Source of the DNA: Cornus controversa
Taxonomy: Eukaryota; Streptophyta; Magnoliopsida; Cornales; Cornaceae
DNA: 64,000 nt
Assembly: GCA_026545225.1 (NCBI GenBank)
Contig: CM048845.1
Span: 35,697,001-35,761,000, forward strand
Reading direction: 5' to 3'
The notes below the pieces were generated by a model. It had not been told where the DNA came from. It saw only the letters and a list, made by a program, of their open reading frames with translations, and did not search any database. The position numbers were made by a program, and so were the translations under genes. Of this stretch, positions 57,431-64,000 are shown piece by piece (the first letter of the stretch is position 1; each line of letters starts with the position of its first letter).

Positions 57431-59935
57431 TCAACCTATACCTAGGCTTTCCATCTTGGCATTCCACTTTTTGGTGTTGATAAAATGGACTAAATTCAAT
57501 GAAACATTCACATCCAATAAAGCATTCACATCTTTACAAGCACTATCAATATCAAAATTACAGACAAAATTAGTTAGGCTTGCCTCTAAAGGGTCCTTAT
57601 AACTAGCATAAATAAAAGTATCCTGATCTAGACTCTCTATTAAATTTACCTCACAAATATCCTCAGAGTCTGGTGGTTGTCGGTTTACGTTAAAAACATT
57701 AAGCTTAACCGACATATTTCCAAAAGAGAGTTTTACAACACCATTCCTACAGTTGATTAGAGCATTTGAAGTGGCTAGGAATGGACGACCTAAGATGACA
57801 GAAATCTGGCTAGTAGGATTAGCTACAGGTTGAGTGTCTAAGACAATAAAGTCTACAGGGAAGAAGAATTTATCAACCTGAATAAGCACATCCTCAATAA
57901 CACCACGAGGTACCTTAACTGAGTGATCTGCTAATTGGAGTACCACCTTCGTGGGTTTCAACTCACCAAGACCTAGTTGCTCGTAAACAGAATAAGGTAA
58001 CAAGTTGACACTCGCACCCAAGTCAAGCAAAGCTTGCTCAATTTTTTGATCACCTATGGTACATGAAATCGTAGGACATCCAGGATCTTTAAATTTAGGT
58101 GGAGTGCGATGTTGGATAATTGAGCTAACTTGCTCAGTTAGGAAGGCTTTCTTGTGCACATTCAAGCCACGTTTGACCGTACACAAGTCCTTTAAAAATT
58201 TTCCATAAGAGGGGATCTGTTGAATTGCATCGAGAAATGGAATATTAATTTTGACTTGTTTAAACACTTCCATAATCTCATTATAGTGATTCCCCTTCTT
58301 AGGCTTTTGAAGTCTTTGAGGATATGGTGCAGTAGGAACAAAGTTTCTAACTAGTGGACTTATTGGAGATGGTAGGTCAAGACTAGGGACTTGAATTTCT
58401 GACTCAACTTCAGATGTAATTTTATCCTCCCTTCCTAAACTGCTAATATGGTCATTTTCAATTTTCTCATTATGTATAGACATTTGGACTCCATTATCAA
58501 CTTGTTTACCTGATCTTAGAGTTGTGATAGAGTGAACCTGCTCATGTGAATCAGAAGTGGATGAGTTACAAATATGAAACTGACCCTTTGGGTTAGGTAC
58601 AGGTTGACTAGGAAACTTTCCCTTCTCCCTCTCTCCTACAACAGTGGCTAATTGACCTATTTGTATTTCTAACTTAGAAATTGACTGACTGGTCTGTTGC
58701 ATGAACTGTTGGAGAGTATCCTCTAAAGTTAGTCTTTGTTGAGGCGGGGGAACATACGGAGGGGCATTTTGGGACTTGGAAGGATATGAAAATTGTGGTT
58801 GCCCTTGGGGTTGCATAGGTTGCACCCCTTGGTTGTTCCAAGGTTGGTCTTGCCTCCAAGAAAAATCAAGGTAATTCCTCCAATTAGGATTGTATGTGTC
58901 AAAATAGGGGCTGTCAAATGGTTTCTTATAGGAATTGAGTGTATTGGCTTGTTCGGCTATACACTCATGAAAAGATGCAATAGATGGACTAGTTTTAGCT
59001 GTATGAGAAAAACTCTCACATAATTGACACATCTCACTAACTGCACAAATAGATGAATTACTTCCTTTACTCATCTCTATAGCCTCCACTTTTCTAGTTA
59101 GACTAGCTATCCTCGCACTCAAATCGGTATCCTCTCGGACCTCATAGATTCCTCCCTTTTTGGGTTCTGAGAACATTGATAGACCACTCCTTTCAACCCT
59201 CCCTGAGTACTCCCATTGTTGAGAGTTCTTTGACAATGCATCAAGAAATTTCCATGCTTCATCCTCATTCTTAGACATAAATTCTACCCCACCTCGTGAC
59301 TCAATTAATTGACGATTATAGGGTGACAATCCCTCATAAAAGAATTGAACTAATTGCCACTTGGCAAAACCATGATGGGGACACTTAAGGAGAAGATCGT
59401 TAAATTTCTCCCAACATATGTAAAACTTTTCACCCTCTTTTTGAGTAAATTGCATGATATTTCGACGAAGGGAGTTAGTTTTGTGCATGGGAAAGAACTT
59501 GGTAAGAAATTTGGTGCATAACCCATTCCATGAATTGACAGACGCGGGTTCGAGTGAGTATAACCAAGATTTTGCTTTCTCTTTCAAAGAGAATGGAAAT
59601 AACCGCAATTTAATTGACTCCTCAGAAATATGTTGAAATTGTAGTGTGGAGCAAATCTCTAGAAATTTCTTAACATGGAGGTATGGGTCATCAGAACTAA
59701 GACCTCTAAAAGTGGGCAGTAAATTAATTACCGCCGCCCCTATCTCAAAATGTCCCTGTTGGGTAGCAGGTAACACAATGCAAGACGGGTTTGTAATCTG
59801 CACGGGAGTGTAATAGTCCTTAAGGGATTTAGTTTCAACGGGATCTGCCATCTTGGGTAAAGAAGGATCTCTAACACTAGAATTTTTCACACCCTTTCGA
59901 AAGGTTCTCTCAATCTCAAGATCTAATGGAAGCAA
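57431..59935 (-). CDS. gag-protease, Athila-like, intact 834-residue ORF
   Basis: Starts MLPLDLEIERTFRKG; a second possible start is MADPVETKSLKDYY about 28 residues in. Residues ~85-240 form a retrotransposon gag domain (FRGLSSDDPYLHVKKFLEIC, KAKSWLYSLEPASVNSW, FYEGLSPYNRQLIESRGG). The middle is Pro/Gln-rich (QPMQPQGQPQFSYPSKSQ) with a short coiled-coil-like RLTLEDTLQQFMQQTSQSIS. Residues ~620-760 are a retropepsin-like domain (FKDPGCPTISCTIGDQKIEQ, ALLDLGASVNLLPYSVYEQL, VILGRPFLATSNALINCRNG). The motif reads DLGAS instead of DSGAS/DTGAS, common in this plant family as I recall. Gag would form the particle. It ends EWHSK-like at 57431 with no pol following. Fully open, unlike every other retroelement ORF here. 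Confidence 0.9.
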   Translation of the reverse strand: MLPLDLEIERTFRKGVKNSSVRDPSLPKMADPVETKSLKDYYTPVQITNPSCIVLPATQQGHFEIGAAVINLLPTFRGLSSDDPYLHVKKFLEICSTLQFQHISEESIKLRLFPFSLKEKAKSWLYSLEPASVNSWNGLCTKFLTKFFPMHKTNSLRRNIMQFTQKEGEKFYICWEKFNDLLLKCPHHGFAKWQLVQFFYEGLSPYNRQLIESRGGVEFMSKNEDEAWKFLDALSKNSQQWEYSGRVERSGLSMFSEPKKGGIYEVREDTDLSARIASLTRKVEAIEMSKGSNSSICAVSEMCQLCESFSHTAKTSPSIASFHECIAEQANTLNSYKKPFDSPYFDTYNPNWRNYLDFSWRQDQPWNNQGVQPMQPQGQPQFSYPSKSQNAPPYVPPPQQRLTLEDTLQQFMQQTSQSISKLEIQIGQLATVVGEREKGKFPSQPVPNPKGQFHICNSSTSDSHEQVHSITTLRSGKQVDNGVQMSIHNEKIENDHISSLGREDKITSEVESEIQVPSLDLPSPISPLVRNFVPTAPYPQRLQKPKKGNHYNEIMEVFKQVKINIPFLDAIQQIPSYGKFLKDLCTVKRGLNVHKKAFLTEQVSSIIQHRTPPKFKDPGCPTISCTIGDQKIEQALLDLGASVNLLPYSVYEQLGLGELKPTKVVLQLADHSVKVPRGVIEDVLIQVDKFFFPVDFIVLDTQPVANPTSQISVILGRPFLATSNALINCRNGVVKLSFGNMSVKLNVFNVNRQPPDSEDICEVNLIESLDQDTFIYASYKDPLEASLTNFVCNFDIDSACKDVNALLDVNVSLNLVHFINTKKWNAKMESLGIG

Positions 59936-61150
59936 TTCTGGACTCAGTGATCAACGACCTAACATACACTAAAATGACTCACAAAAACACCAACCAAATA
60001 AACAAGCAAAATTTTTTTTTTTTTTCAAATTTAATTCAAGGTTAGTCATTTCTATTTTAATTTTTTTTTATTTTTTATTTTCCTAAAGAATTATCTAGAC
60101 TAGTTCCAAAATAATTCTTACCTAGTTAGACAGCTTCTACTCCCTTTCAGAAGAACTAGAGGATTACCAGTTAAGCCCCACCAACAATACAACCAGGAAA
60201 GTTTCTAAGATAGATTGGAGGGGTCACAAATGGTCCCACTTAAAAACCAATCTCCTCAGAACTTTCCTAGACATTGTGAAGTTGGAAGGTGCTCACTGGA
60301 GTTACCAAAAGTTAACTCTGTCCAAGAGGGTCCTATAAGCTATGTGAATTCCTATGGCCAATGTTTACTTGATTTTAAATTTAAACTAAATTTGGCTTGG
60401 AATAGACAAATGCAAGGAGATTTTTAACCTAGTTGGGCAAGGAATTGGTGATGAAATCCAATCCTTATCTTGTTGGGGGTTTGTGCCCTTACTAAAATTT
60501 TAATGCAAGAATGCTAAATTAAAATGCACAAACAAAACACACCATAAAAACAAAAGTAAAATAAAAAATAAAAAGTGAGTGAGTGTGTGATCTTTCTTTT
60601 TTTTTTTTTTTTTTAAATAGAGAGAAAAAAATAAAAAAATAAACTTGAAGAAAGTGTGACCTTAAGGCTATTTCTAAGTTATTCTATCCTAAACTTCTCA
60701 TGCAAAAATTATCAACCTAAAACAAAAATCTATGTTTTCTTAATCTAAGAAAATAAAAATATAAATAAACGAAAAGAAAAAAAAAATGTACTTACTTGGA
60801 TTCCAAAGTAGTGCCCAAGAACATGCGAAAAAGACAATTTTCAACAATACCACCTATAGAATTCAAAAAGTATCAGGTAAAACAATAACAATAAAATAAA
60901 ACTAAAACTAAACTAAGAAAAATAATAATAAAAATAAAATAACTAAAACTAAAACTAAAACTAAACTATAATAATAAAGAAAAAGTTTTTTTTTTTTAAA
61001 AAAAAAAAAACCTAGAACAAATAATTAAAATTGGAAAGATTTTTTTTTTCTTTTTAAAAATAATAAAACAAAAGAAAGAAAAAAAAAACTAAATTATAAC
61101 TAGTAGAAGAATTAAATCAATCGAAATTTGATTAGTTTTCTTGTTTGCAA
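59936..61150. other. 5' leader of the gag-only element
   Basis: 1.2 kb between primer binding site and gag. It is AT-rich with long A and T homopolymers (60013, 60600, 60985-61010) and CTAAAACTAAAACTAAACT minisatellite-like words near 60898-60968. No gene seen. Confidence 0.7.
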
Positions 61151-61168
61151 TCCCCGGCAACGGCGCCA
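61151..61168 (-). promoter_or_regulatory. Primer binding site, tRNA-Asp type
   Basis: On the minus strand TGGCGCCGTTGCCGGGGA, six bases after the 5' LTR. This sequence is the usual site in Athila/Tat-type elements and differs from the TGGTATCAGAGC sites in all other retroelements of the window. Confidence 0.9.
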
Positions 61169-61174
61169 AAAACT

Positions 61175-62072
61175 TGATGTTGTTTTAAAATTGTTAAATA
61201 ACTCGCAAGTGTACGAATCTATTAAAGTATAGTTCGGCAAGAACGAGGTCGAACCCAAGGGAATGCTTTGAGAAGAAAAACTAACACAAATTCAAATTAA
61301 TTTAAAACTAATCTAGTTTAAACAAAATTTGGTTGATTTGAGATAGATTAAACTAACATGCAAATAAAATAACACAATTAAAATCAAATAGAGAAAATAA
61401 CTAAGGTTTCGGATTCTACCACCATTAAATTCATGAAGCTTCTAATATTCATTTATTAATTCCCAAATTTGGAGTAGCAATCAAGAAATCAATCTATTGC
61501 TTACTCAAGATTTAACAATAAAGCACTATGAAAAATATATTAAAAAGGTAGATTTTCCTTCGCTTTACTAGTGTAAAATTCTAAGCATCCTATGTATCCA
61601 ATTTAATGAAAAACATAAGATCAAAGATTATCACTTTTAAGAAATACAAACCCAAGCTCAGATTAATTATAATACTTTCTAACTACCACATATACATGAT
61701 ATAAATGGTGAAAGAATAATAAAATAATTAATCACAAGAAGAAAAAATCATAAGCAATTAAATCACACACATGGGAATTAATTAATGAACAAAAGAACTT
61801 CACTTCATTAATGGAGGTTTCCTCCTCAACCCTAGTTGAGGAGTTTAGTTACACATAGTAGAAGAAGAAGATAACAAAATAAAAAACATAATAAATAAAT
61901 AAAACCCGGATTGTCTCTGTCTTCTCTGCCCTGGCCTCCACTTCTTTCCTCCTCCTCAAAACAGCCACCAATTCACCTCTTTATACCCCAAGAGAATACA
62001 TAAAGTCCTAATCCAATTAGGAGATAAAGTCCTAATCCAATTCGAAGAAAATTAGGGTTTTCCCGCAGCCCA
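61175..62072 (-). repeat. 5' LTR of the gag-only element
   Basis: Matches 54076-54973 with about five substitutions. Confidence 0.92.
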
Positions 62073-62245
62073 AGTTTGACCAAAAATTCAAACTTCTCTA
62101 AATCTTCCAAAAACTTATAAACCTCAAATTAACCTTCCAAACATGTTTTTCACTTTCGAAACATCCATATCATCATTCAAAATGCATTTATCGCGAAAAT
62201 GATGAAAAATCGGTAAACTGGCCAAAATTGGTCACGGTCTCTACA
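62073..62245. repeat. Solo LTR, second part
   Basis: Continues the LTR begun at 53229 and ends GGTCTCTACA at 62245, followed by CACCC (62246-62250). The segment TTTGACCAAAAATTCAAACT resembles the LTR-like sequence near 35660. Confidence 0.8.
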
Positions 62246-62250
62246 CACCC

Positions 62251-62413
62251 CACTGTTTTGTGTTCTACGATGCTTGTCACGGTCGGTTGTGTGAAACCTA
62301 ATACCATTAACAATGCATCTTGAATGTTGGGTCACTAGTGAATTAGGACCACAAGCTAAGAAATATAGTTGGTCCGTAGCTTCTGGAGCCTTCTGCTCAT
62401 GCAATTGTTTCAT
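62251..62413 (-). pseudogene. CACTA transposase exon (DUF4216, first part)
   Basis: Starts after an acceptor GTCAATAG at 62414 and reads MKQLHEQKAPEATDQLYFLA, CGPNSLVTQHSRC, VNGIRFHTTDRDKHRRTQNS, then breaks at the CACCC duplication. The typical DUF4216 sequence RTQNSGVVVKGEHD is thus split, with the remainder at 53228 downwards. Confidence 0.8.
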
Positions 62414-62484
62414 CTATTGACAAAATTATATTAAAATTAATAAAAAAGTAAAATAATAATTTTTGAACCCTATGAAACACTTAC

Positions 62485-62573
62485 ATGGTGCTCACACCAT
62501 CGAGGAAATTGTTGTTCATGTCTCTCTTGCACATTAGTAAAGCCATGGCTCTTGATATGTTGTATGTGCTCAC
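62485..62573 (-). CDS. CACTA transposase short exon
   Basis: Between an acceptor-like GTGAAG and a donor CAT|GTAAGTG. It encodes HIQHIKSHGFTNVQERHEQQ and FPRWCEHHV, which bridges the upstream exon to DUF4216 in related TNP2 genes. Confidence 0.6.
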
Positions 62574-62667
62574 TTCACATAAAGTACATAAAATTAGAAC
62601 TTAAAAAATAAAATGACTACAAAAACACTACACATGAATTTAAAATATTGTTATAGTATTTACGTAC

Positions 62668-62976
62668 TTCACATAAGGCAATACTTCATCGCAATTATTC
62701 AAGATGTACATTTGAGCCTTATCAAGATCAATCAAAGGCATCTGATAATAGGTTGAGGCTCCCAACGTACGTACATCTTGTCTGAAAACATAAAGACCCT
62801 CCCGCTTATTCCCTTGACTGCCATCGTCATTTCGTTCATCTCTAGTGAATCTTGTCTCAACGCCTTCAAGATACATAGAGTAAAAAGTTAGGCATTCTTT
62901 ATCAACATATGCCTCAACAATCGATCCCTCCGGTTTGGCAGTATTCCGAATAGTCTTCTTTAAAGTGTATAAGAAC
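62668..62976 (-). CDS. CACTA transposase exon
   Basis: Acceptor TTTTTATAG before 62976 and donor AA|GTACGTAA after 62668. It contains LYTLKKTIRNTAKPEGSIVE, AYVDKECLTFYS and YLEGVETRF, the region following DUF4218, then VFRQDVRTLGASTYYQMPLI. It is fully open. Confidence 0.7.
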
Positions 62977-63076
62977 CTATAAAAATTTAATATATTTTTT
63001 TGTCAATACACAGATACATGCAAATCACTATAATGATTGCAACTATATATGAATATAAAATTATAAGTAAGACAAC

Positions 63077-63091
63077 ATCACCTTTCTATTG
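63077..63091. repeat. Target-site duplication of the SINE (left)
   Basis: ATCACCTTTCTATTG, repeated exactly at 63211-63225. On the minus strand the repeat spans the exon/intron junction of the transposase gene. Confidence 0.9.
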
Positions 63092-63210
63092 CCAAAGACC
63101 AATTGGTCTAGTGGCATAAAGGCCTTGGCTTCTCAAAGGGATGTCTAGGGTTCAAGCCTCAGTAGAGGCAGTGTGCGTGTGTGGTTCTACTAACCTTATC
63201 AAAAAAAAAT
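63092..63210 (+). mobile_element. tRNA-derived SINE, 119 bp
   Basis: Body starts CCAAAGACCAATTGG. It has an A-box-like TGGTCTAGTGG (63105-63115) and a B-box-like GGTTCAAGCCT (63149-63159), spaced as in tRNA genes, and a 3' end TTATCAAAAAAAAAT. Flanked by perfect 15-bp duplications. It inserted antisense to the transposase gene at a splice donor. The short length suggests a truncated or compact SINE family. It is not a tRNA gene: there is no cloverleaf. Confidence 0.85.
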
Positions 63211-63215
63211 ATCAC

Positions 63216-64000
63216 CTTTCTATTGGATACATCCACTGAAATGGTACTGGTCCAACAAGGATCGCCTCACGAGGAAGGTGGATTGTTAAGTGGACCATTA
63301 TGTCAAAGAAGGCGGGGGGGAATATTCATTCCATCTTGCATAGTATAATGACGATGCCTTTTTCCATTTGCTTTAAATCATCCAACTCCAATGTCCTTGA
63401 ACATAATTTCTTGAAAAAGAAACTAAGCTCAGTTAAGGCAGTGCACACATCGTTACGAAGGTACCCGCGTATTCCTATAGGGAGAAAACATTGTAAAAGA
63501 ACATGACAATCATGGCTTTTCATTCCCGATAACTTGCAATCTCTAACATTCATGCAATAAGAGATATTTGATGCATACCCATCTGGGAACTTAATTGATT
63601 TCAACCATTCATAAAATCCCTTTTTGTCAGTTGATGAAATCTGGTAGCATGCATGTGGCATTGTGAATTTGTCTCCATCTTGAATTAGATGTAGTTCCTT
63701 CTTAATACCCATTTCCTTCAGATCCAGGCGGGCCTTGATGGTGTCTTTTGTTTTCCCGTCTATATCCAACAATGTTCCAATCACACTGTCACATATATTC
63801 TTCTCAATGTGCATGACATCTAAATTGTGTCGTAATTTAAGTGTTCTCCAGTAAGGCAATTCAAATAAAATGCTCTTCTTTGTCCAATTGAGTTCATAAT
63901 CATGACGCTTCCTCTTTAGGCTATTAGGTCCTTCACCAAATGACACAACATTGACTTTGTTTAATTGTTCCAATAAATCATCACCAGATAGTTCATTAGG
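63216..64000 (-). pseudogene. CACTA transposase, DUF4218-containing exon (runs off the window)
   Basis: From the window edge the frame reads ELSGDDLLEQLNKVNVVSFG, WTKKSILFELPYWRTLKLRH, NLDVMHIEKNICDSVIGTLL and SGMKSHDCHVLLQCFLPIGI: the end of the Transposase_21 region (conserved HNLDVMHIEKN) and the start of DUF4218. A TGA at 63326-63328 interrupts it, after which the same frame continues IFPPAFFDIMVHLTIHLPRE and FQWMYPIER to a donor AAG|GTGAT at 63216. The single stop makes it a probable pseudogene. The N-terminal part must be to the right of the window. It is not the partner of the N-terminal half at 2028-3656, which would lie on the wrong side. Confidence 0.85.

Larger units (their letters stand above)
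54076..62072 (-). mobile_element. Athila-like non-autonomous LTR retrotransposon with gag-protease only
   Basis: 5' LTR 61175-62072, primer binding site 61151-61168, gag-protease ORF 59935-57431, 2.4 kb of non-coding sequence, 3' LTR 54076-54973. The LTRs (898 bp each) differ at about five positions by eye, so insertion is young. No reverse transcriptase, RNase H or integrase is present anywhere in the 8 kb, and the non-coding part is AT-rich with no trace of them. This is the layout of TR-GAG elements. It sits inside the solo LTR. The flanks CCAAC and AGTTT do not match, so no target duplication is shown. Confidence 0.88.
47748..64000 (-). mobile_element. Large CACTA element, left end inside window, right end beyond it
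   Basis: The left terminus is CACTACAAGAAATTTGTTG at 47748. Subterminal repeats follow to about 48420, and a TNP2-type transposase on the minus strand (52558 to beyond 64000) has its 3' end facing this terminus, as expected in one element. The preceding triplet is ACT. The element would carry a captured NAC exon (51922-52113), a solo LTR with a nested gag-only retrotransposon (53229-62245) and a SINE (63092-63210). That terminus and transposase belong together is inferred from order and orientation; the right terminus must be sought outside the window. Confidence 0.6.

Noticed and set aside
63092..63210. tRNA gene
   Set aside because: A- and B-box-like words are present but there is no cloverleaf, and the A-rich tail with 15-bp target duplications marks a SINE.
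2028..64000. Treating the transposase halves at 2028-3656 and 52558-64000 as one gene split by insertions
   Set aside because: Both are on the minus strand, but the N-terminal half lies to the left of the C-terminal half, which is the wrong order for a minus-strand gene.

Overview
This is a repeat-dominated window from a nuclear plant genome, probably a eudicot: kiwellin-type genes, an ankyrin-like gene, plant introns, TGGTATCAGAGC and tRNA-Asp type primer binding sites, and nested LTR retrotransposons, CACTA elements, MITEs and a tRNA-type SINE. I cannot name the species. Very little is ordinary gene. Host material is limited to terminal exons of an unidentified gene (1-0.63 kb), two exons of an ankyrin-like gene (8.3-10.15 kb), a tandem pair of kiwellin copies that both look broken (38.0 and 45.6 kb), and one exon of a NAC-domain gene that appears captured inside a CACTA element (51.9-52.1 kb).

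Layout. 0-12.4 kb: host exons, a decayed RTE-type LINE tail, half of a CACTA transposase gene (2.0-3.7 kb), a complete non-autonomous CACTA element with both ends (3893-8306), two MITEs, and a hAT-type MITE with a perfect 8-bp target duplication. 12.5-33.7 kb: a nest of one Ty3/gypsy (Tekay/Del-like chromovirus) family. Copy A (minus strand, 12488-23077) has near-identical 3.6-kb LTRs and a CTTAG duplication. Copy B (plus strand, 23.3-31.1 kb) is a partial tandem INT-LTR-INT-LTR array. Both lie at or within an older LTR, C (GTATC duplication), that entered the primer binding site of a probable Copia element. A TRIM array with an inverted repeat sits in C. A and B share stop codons and the same deletion of the reverse-transcriptase core, so the family moved after it lost coding capacity.

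34-38 kb: shuffled fragments of another gypsy integrase in both orientations. 38-46 kb: the kiwellin pair, with a complete plus-strand Ty3/gypsy element (39845-45394, GTTTT duplication) inserted in the upstream region of the second copy. Its polyprotein is one frame from end to end, broken only by seven stop codons that each fit a single C:G to T:A transition, and its 3' end is coded inside the 3' LTR.

47.7 kb to the window end: apparently one large CACTA element running off the right edge. It has a left terminal repeat, subterminal GCGACAAA-type repeats, a captured NAC exon and a minus-strand TNP2-type transposase. A solo LTR (CACCC duplication) splits the transposase DUF4216 region, and an 8-kb Athila-like retrotransposon coding only gag-protease, with an intact 834-residue ORF and very similar LTRs, is nested in that solo LTR. 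A 119-bp SINE duplicated a splice donor of the same transposase gene.
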